Positions 7,542-14,892 of a stretch of DNA of 20,092 nt are shown piece by piece. The notes beneath the pieces are model-generated. The model had not been told where the DNA came from. It saw only the letters and a program-made list of their open reading frames with translations, and ran no database searches. Both the position numbers and the translations under genes were made by a program. Every line of letters begins with the position of its first letter. The stretch's first letter is position 1. The DNA is taken from contig JAPSIP010000002.1 of assembly GCA_031178645.1 (NCBI GenBank), positions 1-20,092 on the forward strand, in the 5' to 3' direction. This DNA is from Paracoccus sp. (in: a-proteobacteria) (GTDB lineage: Bacteria > Pseudomonadota > Alphaproteobacteria > Rhodobacterales > Rhodobacteraceae).

Positions 7542-8113
7542 TGGTCGTCCTGAACCGCATCTATACCCGCACCGGCGACAAGGGCGATACCGCCCTGTCC
7601 GACGGAACGCGCGTGGCCAAGCACGACCCCCGGGTCGAGGCCTATGGCACGGTGGACGAATTGAACGCGACGCTGGGCCTTTGCCGCCTTCACGCGGCAG
7701 GGGACTTGGCCGAACGCATCGGCGTGATCCAGAACGACCTGTTCGACCTGGGCGCGGATCTGGCGCGGCCGAACATGGCTGCCGACGATCAGGCCGGATA
7801 TCCGGTCCTGCGCATCATCGACGCCCAGGTCACCCGGCTAGAGGCCGAGATCGACGCGATGAACGCCCACCTGAACCCGCTGCGCAGCTTCATCCTGCCG
7901 GGGGGATCGGTCCTGTCCGCCCATCTGCACCTGTCGCGCACGGTGGCCCGCCGCGCGGAACGCCGCGCGACCGACCTTGCCACCGGCGGCGATGTCAACG
8001 GGGCGGCGATCCGCTATCTGAACCGCCTGTCGGACTGGCTGTTCGTCGCGGCCCGCGTTGCCAACAACGGCGGGGCCGACGACATCCTGTGGGTGCCGGG
8101 GGCCAGCCGCTAG
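7541..8113 (+). CDS. PduO-type cob(I)alamin adenosyltransferase
   Basis: A 190-residue ATP:corrinoid adenosyltransferase that makes adenosylcobalamin, the cofactor of enzymes such as methylmalonyl-CoA mutase and ethylmalonyl-CoA mutase. Family motifs in order: TRTGDKGDT (9-17, ATP-phosphate binding), the VDELNA region (38-43), RSFILPGG (115-122), the helix RTVARRAER (133-141) and NRLSDWLF (161-168). The length is normal for the trimeric PduO/MMAB fold. It overlaps the HIG1-like gene by one base. A weak hairpin with TTTT follows at 8150-8167, separating it from etfB. No cobalamin riboswitch was seen. Confidence 0.93.
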   Translation: MVVLNRIYTRTGDKGDTALSDGTRVAKHDPRVEAYGTVDELNATLGLCRLHAAGDLAERIGVIQNDLFDLGADLARPNMAADDQAGYPVLRIIDAQVTRLEAEIDAMNAHLNPLRSFILPGGSVLSAHLHLSRTVARRAERRATDLATGGDVNGAAIRYLNRLSDWLFVAARVANNGGADDILWVPGASR

Positions 8114-8149
8114 GCTTGGCCCGCCGCGCCGGATGCTGGCGCAAACGCT

Positions 8150-8167
8150 GCGTCGGGGGACGCTTTT
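8150..8167 (+). terminator. Weak candidate terminator
   Basis: GCGTC (8150-8154) pairs with GACGC (8159-8163) over GGGG, followed by TTTT (8164-8167). The short 5-bp stem makes it a modest candidate for ending the upstream four-gene unit. Confidence 0.4.
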
Positions 8168-8170
8168 GTG

Positions 8171-8200
8171 TTGTGCATCGCGGCGATCCGCCGGTAACAC
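8171..8200 (+). promoter_or_regulatory. Candidate promoter for etfBA
   Basis: TTGTGC (8171-8176) and TAACAC (8195-8200) are 18 bases apart, 38 bases before the etfB ATG and directly behind the candidate terminator. The boxes are far from consensus, so this rests mostly on position. Confidence 0.28.
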
Positions 8201-8237
8201 TGCCCCCGACAATCATGCCCAAGGGGGAGCGCAACCC

Positions 8238-8996
8238 ATGAAGATCCTTGTGCCCGTAAAGCGGGTGATTGACTATAACGTGAAGGCCCGGGTGAAGGCC
8301 GACGGGTCGGGCGTCGACTTGGCCAATGTGAAGATGTCGATGAACCCCTTCGACGAGATCGCGGTCGAGGAAGCCATCCGCCTGAAGGAAAAGGGCGCGG
8401 CGGATGAGGTCGTGGTTGTCTCGATCGGCGTCAAGCAGGCGGGCGAGACGCTGCGCACGGCGCTTGCGATGGGCGCGGACCGGGCGATCCTGGTCGTGGC
8501 CGCCGATGACGTGCACCAGGACATCGAACCCCTGGCGGTGGCCAAGATCCTGAAAGCCGTGGTCGATGCCGAACAGCCCCGCCTGGTGATCGCGGGCAAG
8601 CAGGCCATCGACAACGACATGAACGCGACCGGCCAGATGCTGGCGGCACTGCTGGGCTGGGGCCAGGCGACCTTTGCCAGCAAGGTTGAGATCGAGGGCG
8701 ACAGCGCGCGCGTCACGCGCGAGGTCGACGGCGGTCTGCAGACGATCAGCGTGGCGCTGCCCGCGATCGTGACCGCCGACCTGCGCCTCAACGAGCCGCG
8801 CTATGCCAGCCTTCCCAACATCATGAAGGCCAAGAAAAAGCCGCTCGAGGAAAAGACTGCGGCCGATTACGGCGTGGACGTGACGCCGCGCCTCGAGGTG
8901 GTCTCGACGCGCGAACCCGAAGGCCGCAGCGCAGGCATCAAGGTCGGTTCGGTCGATGAACTGGTTGGCAAGCTGAAAGAAGCAGGGGTGATCTGA
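8238..8996 (+). CDS. etfB: Electron transfer flavoprotein beta subunit
   Basis: A 252-residue ETF-beta. It starts [15 protein letters not shown] and binds the structural AMP of the ETF heterodimer. Residues 184-201 ([18 protein letters not shown]) form the recognition loop that docks on acyl-CoA dehydrogenases, with the anchoring leucine at 192. ETF collects electrons from acyl-CoA and related dehydrogenases and passes them to ETF-ubiquinone oxidoreductase. The start at 8238 follows AAGGGGGAG (8221-8229). Its TGA overlaps the etfA ATG (TGATG). The sequence looks like the well-studied Paracoccus ETF, not like the nitrogen-fixation FixA type. Confidence 0.97.
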   Translation: MKILVPVKRVIDYNVKARVKADGSGVDLANVKMSMNPFDEIAVEEAIRLKEKGAADEVVVVSIGVKQAGETLRTALAMGADRAILVVAADDVHQDIEPLAVAKILKAVVDAEQPRLVIAGKQAIDNDMNATGQMLAALLGWGQATFASKVEIEGDSARVTREVDGGLQTISVALPAIVTADLRLNEPRYASLPNIMKAKKKPLEEKTAADYGVDVTPRLEVVSTREPEGRSAGIKVGSVDELVGKLKEAGVI

Positions 8997-9922
8997 TGGC
9001 TGTTCTTCTTCTGGGCGAAGTGACAAGCGGCGTCCTGAACCGCGATGCCACCGCGAAGGCGGTCAACGCGGTCGCCTCGCTGGGCGACGTGACGGTGCTG
9101 TGCGCGGGCGCCAGTGCCCGCGATGCGGCGGCTGATGCCGCGACCATCGCCGGCGTGGCCCGCGTGCTGGTGGCCGAGGACGCCCGCTATGGCCACCGCC
9201 TGGCCGAACCCACCGCGGCGCTGCTGGCGAACCTTGCCGGCGACTACGACCACATCGCGGCACCTGCCACCACCGATGCCAAGAACGTCATGCCGCGCGT
9301 GGCCGCGCTTCTGGACGTGATGGTGATCCCCGATGTGTCCAAGGTGGTGGACGCAGACACATTCGAACGCCCGGTCTATGCCGGCAACGCCATCCAGACC
9401 GTCCGCTCACGCGACACCAAGAAGGTCATGACCATCCGCACCACCAGCTTCGACGCGGCCGGTCCGGGCGGGAATGCCCCCGTCAGCGATGCGACCCTGG
9501 CCGATGACCCGGCGCTGTCCTCTTGGATCGGCGACGAGGTTGCCGCATCGGACCGCCCCGAACTGACCTCGGCGGGCCGGGTCGTCTCGGGCGGGCGCGG
9601 CGTCGGCTCGAAGGACAGCTTCGCCATCATCGAGGCCCTGGCCGACAAGCTGGGCGCCGCCGTCGGCGCATCGCGCGCAGCGGTGGACAGCGGCTATGCC
9701 CCGAACGATTGGCAAGTCGGGCAGACCGGCAAGGTCGTCGCCCCCGAACTTTATGTGGCCGTGGGCATCTCGGGCGCGATCCAGCATCTGGCGGGGATGA
9801 AGGACAGCAAGGTCATCGTCGCCATCAACAAGGACGAGGAAGCCCCAATCTTCCAGATCGCCGACTATGGCCTGGTGGGCGACCTCTTCACCACCGTGCC
9901 GGAATTGACCGAGAAGCTGTAA
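8996..9922 (+). CDS. etfA: Electron transfer flavoprotein alpha subunit
   Basis: A 308-residue ETF-alpha that holds the redox FAD of the heterodimer. The N-terminal domain covers 1-185. The FAD domain covers 190-308 and contains SGGRGVG (198-204), R227 in [19 protein letters not shown] (240-248), GISGAIQH (257-264) and [16 protein letters not shown]. All standard ETF-alpha FAD motifs are present. It starts on the last base of the etfB stop codon, so 1:1 synthesis by coupling is likely. Three hairpins follow, the last being a strong terminator. Confidence 0.97.
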   Translation: MAVLLLGEVTSGVLNRDATAKAVNAVASLGDVTVLCAGASARDAAADAATIAGVARVLVAEDARYGHRLAEPTAALLANLAGDYDHIAAPATTDAKNVMPRVAALLDVMVIPDVSKVVDADTFERPVYAGNAIQTVRSRDTKKVMTIRTTSFDAAGPGGNAPVSDATLADDPALSSWIGDEVAASDRPELTSAGRVVSGGRGVGSKDSFAIIEALADKLGAAVGASRAAVDSGYAPNDWQVGQTGKVVAPELYVAVGISGAIQHLAGMKDSKVIVAINKDEEAPIFQIADYGLVGDLFTTVPELTEKL

Positions 9923-9942
9923 GGCTTCTTCGTTGTTTAAGT

Positions 9943-9979
9943 ACCCCGCAAGGGGTCCGGGGGACGCGAAGTCCCCCGG
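9943..9979 (+). repeat. Tandem hairpin pair after etfA
   Basis: ACCCC (9943-9947) pairs with GGGGT (9952-9956) over GCAA. It is directly followed by CCGGGGGAC (9957-9965) with GTCCCCCGG (9971-9979) over GCGAA. Both have GNRA-like loops and perfect stems. No T-run follows them, and a proper terminator comes 5 bases later. Confidence 0.6.
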
Positions 9980-9984
9980 CGTTC

Positions 9985-10010
9985 AACCGCCCCCGACCGG
10001 GGCGGTTTTT
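9985..10010 (+). terminator. Rho-independent terminator of etfBA
   Basis: AACCGCCCC (9985-9993) pairs with GGGGCGGTT (9999-10007) over a 5-base loop, and the T-run continues to 10010. This is a strong 9-bp terminator placed 60 bases before the next gene. Confidence 0.87.
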
Positions 10011-10069
10011 GCGTTGCAGCACCGCCGCCCCCGCCCTATCGTCCCGCCAACAGAAAATGCGAGGCGGCA

Positions 10070-10945
10070 ATGACGGTTCAATCGGTCGGGATCATCGGGG
10101 CGGGTCAGATGGGCAACGGGATCGCCCATGTCTTTGCGCTTGCCGGGTTCGATGTCCTGATGACCGATATCGGTCAGGAAGCCCTGGACAAGGCGCTTGC
10201 GCTGATCGACCGCAACCTGGAACGCCAAGTCAGCCGCGACAAGATCAGCGCCGAGGCCAAGAAAACTGCCATGGGACGCATCAGGACCACCCTGCGGCTG
10301 GCGGATCTGGGCCAGTGCGACCTGGTGATCGAGGCCGCGACCGAGCGTGAGACCGTCAAGCAGGCGATCTTCGAGGATCTGGTCCCGCATCTGAAACCTT
10401 CGACGATCCTGACCTCGAACACCTCCTCGATCTCGATCACCCGTCTTGCCAGCCGCACGGACCGGCCCGAGAAGTTCATGGGCTTCCACTTCATGAACCC
10501 GGTCCCCGTGATGCAACTGGTCGAACTGATCCGCGGCATCGCCACCGACGAGCCTACCTACAAGACGCTGCACGAGGAGGTGGAGAAGCTGGGCAAGACC
10601 GCGGCAAGCGCCGAGGATTTCCCCGCCTTCATCGTCAACCGCATTCTGATGCCGATGATCAACGAGGCGGTCTATACCCTCTACGAGGGCGTCGGAAACG
10701 TCAAATCCATCGACGAATCCATGAAGCTGGGTGCGAACCACCCGATGGGACCGCTGGAGCTTGCCGACTTCATCGGCTTGGACACCTGCCTGGCGATCAT
10801 GAACGTCCTCCATGACGGGCTGGCCGACACCAAGTATCGTCCCTGCCCCCTGCTGACCAAATATGTCGAGGCAGGCTGGCTGGGCCGCAAGACCGGGCGC
10901 GGCTTTTATGACTATCGCGGAGAGACGCCGGTTCCGACACGCTGA
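10070..10945 (+). CDS. hbd: 3-hydroxybutyryl-CoA dehydrogenase
   Basis: A 291-residue stand-alone 3-hydroxyacyl-CoA dehydrogenase, probably converting 3-hydroxybutyryl-CoA and acetoacetyl-CoA with NAD(P). The Rossmann motif GAGQMG is at 10-15. The catalytic pair H140 (GFHFMNPVPVM) and E152 (LVELI) has the spacing of the family. N190 in FIVNR lies 50 residues after the histidine, as expected. The C-terminal dimerisation domain includes NHPMGPLELADFIGLD. Length and layout match Clostridium Hbd/PaaH-type enzymes rather than the multifunctional FadB. Its placement after etfBA fits butanoyl-CoA/fatty acid oxidation or polyhydroxybutyrate turnover, although etfBA ends in its own terminator. A GAGGCGG ribosome site precedes the ATG. 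Confidence 0.95.
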   Translation: MTVQSVGIIGAGQMGNGIAHVFALAGFDVLMTDIGQEALDKALALIDRNLERQVSRDKISAEAKKTAMGRIRTTLRLADLGQCDLVIEAATERETVKQAIFEDLVPHLKPSTILTSNTSSISITRLASRTDRPEKFMGFHFMNPVPVMQLVELIRGIATDEPTYKTLHEEVEKLGKTAASAEDFPAFIVNRILMPMINEAVYTLYEGVGNVKSIDESMKLGANHPMGPLELADFIGLDTCLAIMNVLHDGLADTKYRPCPLLTKYVEAGWLGRKTGRGFYDYRGETPVPTR

Positions 10946-10990
10946 CGCGCGACCCATGTCGCATTCAGGCGCGACGGCGGCCCCAATCCG

Positions 10991-11016
10991 TTCTTGATTG
11001 AACGGATAACCAAGAA
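10991..11016 (+). promoter_or_regulatory. BetI-like operator upstream of choX-betC
   Basis: The segment 10994-11013 reads TTGATTGAACGGATAACCAA. The palindrome I recall for the choline-responsive repressor BetI is TTGATTGAAC followed by its inverse, and 16 of 20 positions agree. The outer arms extend to a perfect TTCTTG (10991-10996) and CAAGAA (11011-11016). The dyad lies 30 bases before the choX start codon, just upstream of the AGGAGGT ribosome site (11034-11040), a usual place for repression. The gene for BetI is not in the window. Confidence 0.55.
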
Positions 11017-11045
11017 CCACAGCCAAGAACTACAGGAGGTAAACC

Positions 11046-11975
11046 ATGAAGGCCCTGACCATGACGGCCGCGCTGATGCTGGCCACCACCCTGCCCGCCT
11101 TTGCGGATGATGCCGGCACCTGCGGCACGGTGCGCTATTCCGATCCCGGCTGGACCGACATCACCGCGACGAACGGCGTCGCTGCCCTCCTGCTCGAGGC
11201 GCTTGGCTATACGCCCGATATCGCCACCCTGTCGGTCCCGGTCGGATACGAGGCGCTGAAGAACGGCCAGACCGACGTTTTCCTGGGCAACTGGATGCCT
11301 GCGCAGCAAAAGTTCCGCGACGACCTGGATGCCGCCGGCACCATCCAGGAACTGGTGCAGAACCTTGAAGGCGCCAAGTTCACCCTGGCCGTCAACAAGG
11401 CCGGCGCGGATGCGGGGGTTGTCGATTTCGCGGATCTCGACGCGCAGAAGGACGCTTTCGGCGGCAAGATCTATGGGATCGAGCCTGGCGCGCCCGCAAA
11501 CCAGTCGATCCAGGCAATGATCGAGAACGACGATTTCGGCCTGGGCGATTGGGAACTGGTGGAATCCGGTGAACAGGCGATGCTGGCCCAGGTCACCCGC
11601 AGCGGCGATACACCGGTCGTGTTTCTGGCCTGGGCGCCCCATCCCATGAACGAGGCGATCGAGATCACCTACCTGTCGGGTGGCGATGCCCAGTTCGGAC
11701 CTAACTATGGCGGCGCGACCGTTCATACGCTGGCGCGCACGGAATGGGTCGAAGCCTGCCCGAATGCGGCAAAGCTGTTCAGCCAGCTGGTCTTCGACGT
11801 GCCCATGGAAAACGTCCTGATGGGCAAGATCCTGGATGACGGCATGGACGGCAAGGAAGCCGCCCGGGAATGGCTGGCCGAAAATCCCACGGCGGCGGAC
11901 AAGTGGCTGGACGGCGTGACCACGCTGGATGGCCAGCCGGGTGCCGATGCCGTCAAGGCAGCCATTGCCGGGTGA
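11046..11975 (+). CDS. choX: Choline/betaine ABC transporter substrate-binding protein, ChoX type
   Basis: A 309-residue periplasmic binding protein of the OpuAC/ProX class. The signal peptide is residues 1-20 (ending LPAFA). Ligand-box motifs similar to Sinorhizobium ChoX are visible: SDPGWTDI with W36 and D38, GNWMP with W83, GIEPGAPANQ (144-153) and LAWAPHPMN with W196. By spacing, the fourth aromatic (Tyr119 in S. meliloti ChoX) would be Phe112 here. The protein should deliver choline or a close relative to a ChoW/ChoV permease, neither of which is nearby. A very strong AGGAGGT site lies 5 bases from the ATG, after a BetI-like operator. betC follows 4 bases after the stop, so choline-O-sulfate or choline uptake is likely. 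Confidence 0.9.
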   Translation: MKALTMTAALMLATTLPAFADDAGTCGTVRYSDPGWTDITATNGVAALLLEALGYTPDIATLSVPVGYEALKNGQTDVFLGNWMPAQQKFRDDLDAAGTIQELVQNLEGAKFTLAVNKAGADAGVVDFADLDAQKDAFGGKIYGIEPGAPANQSIQAMIENDDFGLGDWELVESGEQAMLAQVTRSGDTPVVFLAWAPHPMNEAIEITYLSGGDAQFGPNYGGATVHTLARTEWVEACPNAAKLFSQLVFDVPMENVLMGKILDDGMDGKEAAREWLAENPTAADKWLDGVTTLDGQPGADAVKAAIAG

Positions 11976-11979
11976 TCCG

Positions 11980-13470
11980 TTGAAGCCGAACATCCTGATC
12001 CTGATGGTGGACCAGCTGTCGGGGGTGCTTTTCCCCGACGGCCCTGCCCCCTTCCTGCACTCGCCGAACCTGCGTCGCCTGGCCGAACGGTCGACGCGTT
12101 TCGCCAATACCTATACCGGCAGCCCGCTTTGCGCGCCGGCACGGGCCAGCTTCATGTCGGGCCAGTTGCCGCGCCGGACGCGGGTCTATGACAACGCGGC
12201 CGAGTTCGCGTCCGACATCCCGACCTATGCCCATCACCTGCGCCGGGGCGGATACCAGACCTGCCTGTCGGGCAAGATGCACTTCGTCGGCCCCGACCAG
12301 TTGCATGGGTTCGAGGAACGGCTGACCACCGACATCTATCCCGCCGATTTCGGCTGGACCCCCGACTATCGCAAACCGGGTCAGCGGATCGACTGGTGGT
12401 ATCACAACCTGGGTTCCGTCACCGGTGCCGGCGTGGCCGAGATCACCAACCAGTACGAATACGACGACGAGGTCGCCTATCACGCCTGCCGCAAGCTCTA
12501 TGACCTGTCGCGTGGGCGTGACGAACGCCCCTGGTGCCTGACGGTCAGCTTCACCCATCCGCACGATCCCTTCGTGGCGCGGCGCAAGTATTGGGATCTG
12601 TATGAGGGAATCCCGGAACTCGAGCCGCCCGCAGCCATCCCCTATGACGACATGGATCCGCATTCGCAGCGGCTGATGGATGCCTGCGACTGGCGCGCGC
12701 TCGACATCACGCCCGACCATGTCCGGCGTGCCCGGCAGGGATACTTCGCCAACATCACCTATGTGGACGAGAAGATCGGCGAGATCCTGGACGTGCTGGA
12801 CCGCACCCGGCAGGACGCCATCGTCCTGTTCCTGTCCGACCACGGCGAGATGCTGGGCGAACGGGGCATGTGGTTCAAGATGAACTTCTTCGAAGGCTCA
12901 AGCCGCGTGCCGCTGATGGTCGCGGCCCCCGGCATGGCGCCGGGGCGGGTCGACCAGCCCGTCAGCACCATCGACGTGCTGCCGACGCTCTGCGACCTGG
13001 CGGGGCTGCCGATGGACGAGATCGCACCCTGGACCGATGGCCGGTCGCTGGCCGGCGGCGCAGCGCGCGGACCGGTGCCGATGGAATACGCGGCCGAGGG
13101 CAGCGTGTCGCCCATGGTCGCGATCCGCGACGGGCGGTGGAAATACATCGCCTGCAACGCTGACCCCGAGATGCTGTTCGACTTGGAAGCTGACCCGCAG
13201 GAACGGATCAACGTCGCGGGCGACCCCGGTCATGCGGGGCCATTGGCCCATCTTCGCGCGATGGCGATGCAGCGATGGGATCTGGACGCCTATGACGCCG
13301 AGGTTCGGCAATCCCAGGCGCGCCGCTGGATCGTCTATGAGGCGCTGCGCAACGGGGCCTATTACCCTTGGGACCACCAGCCGCTGCAACTGGCGTCCGA
13401 GCGCTACATGCGCAACCACATGGACCTGAACGTGCTGGAGGAAAGCCAGCGGTTCCCGCGCGGGGAATAG
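11980..13470 (+). CDS. betC: Choline-O-sulfatase
   Basis: A 496-residue sulfatase (EC 3.1.6.6) that splits choline-O-sulfate into choline and sulfate, supplying choline for glycine betaine synthesis. The formylglycine site is C51 in SPLCAPARASF. K99 and H101 in SGKMHFVGPD and D287/H288 in SDHGEM are further catalytic or metal residues. The C-terminal tail (VYEALRNGAYYPWDHQPLQ) is characteristic of BetC and separates it from other sulfatases. I chose the TTG at 11980: it gives the same N-terminus as known BetC (xKPNILILMVDQL). GGTGATCC, matching the 16S anti-SD region, overlaps the choX stop just upstream. The ATG at 11929 would overlap choX by 47 bases. No sulfatase-activating enzyme, betA or betB is in the window. 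No signal peptide, so cytoplasmic. Confidence 0.95.
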   Translation: MKPNILILMVDQLSGVLFPDGPAPFLHSPNLRRLAERSTRFANTYTGSPLCAPARASFMSGQLPRRTRVYDNAAEFASDIPTYAHHLRRGGYQTCLSGKMHFVGPDQLHGFEERLTTDIYPADFGWTPDYRKPGQRIDWWYHNLGSVTGAGVAEITNQYEYDDEVAYHACRKLYDLSRGRDERPWCLTVSFTHPHDPFVARRKYWDLYEGIPELEPPAAIPYDDMDPHSQRLMDACDWRALDITPDHVRRARQGYFANITYVDEKIGEILDVLDRTRQDAIVLFLSDHGEMLGERGMWFKMNFFEGSSRVPLMVAAPGMAPGRVDQPVSTIDVLPTLCDLAGLPMDEIAPWTDGRSLAGGAARGPVPMEYAAEGSVSPMVAIRDGRWKYIACNADPEMLFDLEADPQERINVAGDPGHAGPLAHLRAMAMQRWDLDAYDAEVRQSQARRWIVYEALRNGAYYPWDHQPLQLASERYMRNHMDLNVLEESQRFPRGE

Positions 13471-13473
13471 GAA

Positions 13474-13496
13474 AAGGGCCGGTCATCCCGGCCCTT
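13474..13496. terminator. Bidirectional terminator between betC and the DUF2852 gene
   Basis: AAGGGCCGG (13474-13482) pairs perfectly with CCGGCCCTT (13488-13496) over TCATC. T-rich sequence flanks it on both strands (CTTT on plus, TTCC on minus), so it can end both convergent transcripts. Confidence 0.85.
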
Positions 13497-13501
13497 CTTT
13501 G

Positions 13502-13915
13502 TCATGCGTTCTGGGAAGCCTCGGGCTTGTCGCCGCGGTTCTGCATGAACTGGTCGAACTCGGCCTTGTCCTTGGCCTCGCGCAGCTTTTGCAGGAAGTC
13601 CACAAATTCGCGGTGCTCATCCTCCAGCCGCTTCAGCGTTTCCTCGCGATAGGCGTCAAAGGCGCTGTTGCCGGTGCTGGGTGCGTAATAGCGGACGTGC
13701 GACGCGCGGTTCTTGCAGCCGAACATGCGTTTGCTCCAGATCATATAGCCAAGAAGGGCGAGGCCCAGGGGCCAGAAGAAGACAAAGCCCAGAACCATCG
13801 CGATGATCCAGGCAGGGCGGCCGCGTGCATCCAGCCAATCGCGGGCGCGGGTCAGCGGCCCCGACACGCGAGAGGGCATCTGGTAAGCGGGCATTCGATA
13901 GGACGCGGTCTGCAT
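13502..13915 (-). CDS. DUF2852 family membrane protein
   Basis: A 137-residue protein. Residues 1-30 are a short polar N-terminus. Residues 36-60 form one transmembrane helix (AWIIAMVLGFVFFWPLGLALLGYMIW). A charged amphipathic helix, probably coiled-coil, occupies about 86-125 (AFDAYREETLKRLEDEH and KDKAEFDQFM). This is the layout of DUF2852, an alphaproteobacterial family of unknown function. The ATG at 13915 is chosen because GGGAGG lies about 10 bases upstream; the longer reading from 13948 would have that ribosome site inside the coding part. A promoter with an AT-rich dyad precedes it. The upstream gene on the same strand is a TetR regulator. Confidence 0.82.
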   Translation of the reverse strand: MQTASYRMPAYQMPSRVSGPLTRARDWLDARGRPAWIIAMVLGFVFFWPLGLALLGYMIWSKRMFGCKNRASHVRYYAPSTGNSAFDAYREETLKRLEDEHREFVDFLQKLREAKDKAEFDQFMQNRGDKPEASQNA

Positions 13916-13947
13916 TCTGAGGGAACCTCCCATGTTAATGTTAATCA

Positions 13948-13983
13948 CATTTACATAAATGGGCGGCGCGAAGTCCGCGTCAA
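13948..13983 (-). promoter_or_regulatory. Promoter with overlapping AT-rich dyad for the DUF2852 gene
   Basis: On the minus strand TTGACG (13983-13978) and TTTATG (13959-13954) are 18 bases apart. The -10 lies inside the dyad CATTTA-CA-TAAATG (13948-13961 on plus), which has perfect 6-base arms. A direct repeat TGTTAA-TGTTAA (13933-13944) follows downstream. A dyad over the -10 is a usual repressor position, and the TetR gene ends only 15 bases upstream of the -35. The regulator that binds is unknown. Confidence 0.5.
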
Positions 13984-13998
13984 GCGGTCGTGCGGAAA

Positions 13999-14613
13999 TT
14001 ATTCGCCGATCAGGCCAAGCCCGCGCAGATAGATGATCGCGCCGCTTTCCAGCATCTCGGACGGGCCGACCGGGCTGCGCCCGCCGGGCTTGCCGCGCAG
14101 GAACAGTTCCACCACACCATGGCTTAGTGCCCAGATGTGGTTGGCGACCATGCGGGCGGGCGGACGTCGGTCGGGGGGCAGGCGCTTGGCCATGATCTCG
14201 GCCGCGTCGATCAGCACCCGCTGCGCCCGTTCCGATGCCGCAAGCAGATCGGCATTGCCGGCGACCGACAGGCCGGATTCGAACATCGCCATGTAATAGC
14301 CGGGGCGTTCGACGGCGAAATCCAGATAGGCCTGGCCCATCCGCATGAAGGCGGTCAGCGGCCGGGGCGTGCCGTTGTCGAAGGCGCGCTCCAGCCGTTC
14401 ACCAAAATCGACAAAGCCTTGCCGCGCCACTTCTTCCAGCAGGTCGTCGCGGCCCTTGAAATGGCGATAGGGGGCGGCGGGGGATACGCCCGCCCGGCGC
14501 GCAGCCTCGGACAGGGTGAAGGCCAGGGGGCCGGTTTCCTGGATCAGAACCGCGGTCGCCTCGACCAGGGCCTGGCGCAGGTTGCCGTGGTGATAGGTCT
14601 TGCGGTCGGGCAC
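13999..14613 (-). CDS. TetR/AcrR family transcriptional regulator
   Basis: A 204-residue regulator. The N-terminal DNA-binding domain covers about 10-60, with a helix-turn-helix at 33-52 (TLSEAARRAGVSPAAPYRHF) followed by KGRDDLLEEVA. The C-terminal ligand/dimer domain is of the WHG type (YLDFAVERPGYYMAMFESGL). The opening YHHGNLRQALVEAT is typical of this subgroup. It is not BetI, whose HTH and C-terminus differ. The start is GTG at 14613-14611, immediately after the TAG of ptsH with no gap; GAAGG within the ptsH end serves as ribosome site. It is therefore probably the last gene of the PTS operon, or at least coupled to it. Ligand and targets are unknown. Confidence 0.88.
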   Translation of the reverse strand: MPDRKTYHHGNLRQALVEATAVLIQETGPLAFTLSEAARRAGVSPAAPYRHFKGRDDLLEEVARQGFVDFGERLERAFDNGTPRPLTAFMRMGQAYLDFAVERPGYYMAMFESGLSVAGNADLLAASERAQRVLIDAAEIMAKRLPPDRRPPARMVANHIWALSHGVVELFLRGKPGGRSPVGPSEMLESGAIIYLRGLGLIGE

Positions 14614-14892
14614 CTACATGCCTTCGCCGAAATAATCCGACACCAGGGCTTCAAGCGCATCGGCCAGGGCGGCGGCTTCGGGGCCGGATGTGGTCACGGT
14701 GATGCTGCTGCCCCGCGGCGCGGTCAGCATCAGCAATCCCATGATCGAATCCCCCGACACGGACATGCCGTCCTTTTCCACCTGCGCCTGTGCGTCAAAA
14801 CGTTCGACCAGATCGACGAACTTGGCGCTGGCCCGGGCATGGAGGCCCTTTTCGTTGATGATCGCCAGGTGGCGCGTGATCTGCCCCGTCAT
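14614..14892 (-). CDS. ptsH: HPr phosphocarrier protein (regulatory PTS)
   Basis: A 92-residue HPr. The active histidine is H18 in NEKGLHARASAKF, which takes phosphate from enzyme I and passes it to EIIA. S49 in SGDSIMGLL lies 31 residues later, the exact spacing of His15 and Ser46 in classic HPr, so it is the likely target of the HPr kinase encoded upstream. With only EIIA and no sugar permease here, the chain probably serves regulation, as in other alphaproteobacteria. It overlaps the EIIA gene by four bases (ATGA), and a GTG-started TetR gene begins directly after its TAG. Confidence 0.95.
   Translation of the reverse strand: MTGQITRHLAIINEKGLHARASAKFVDLVERFDAQAQVEKDGMSVSGDSIMGLLMLTAPRGSSITVTTSGPEAAALADALEALVSDYFGEGM

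Noticed and set aside
8114..8237. Possible cobalamin or other riboswitch before etfB
   Set aside because: No B12-box or other recognisable aptamer core; only a weak hairpin and weak promoter boxes are visible.
9983..12843. Long minus-strand frames across hbd, choX and the start of betC
   Set aside because: All mirror strongly supported plus-strand genes and show no domain motifs.
13999..14613. TetR gene considered as BetI, given nearby betC
   Set aside because: The HTH and C-terminal region (YHHGNLRQ start, WHG-type domain) do not match BetI, and the gene is tied to the PTS operon, not to betC.
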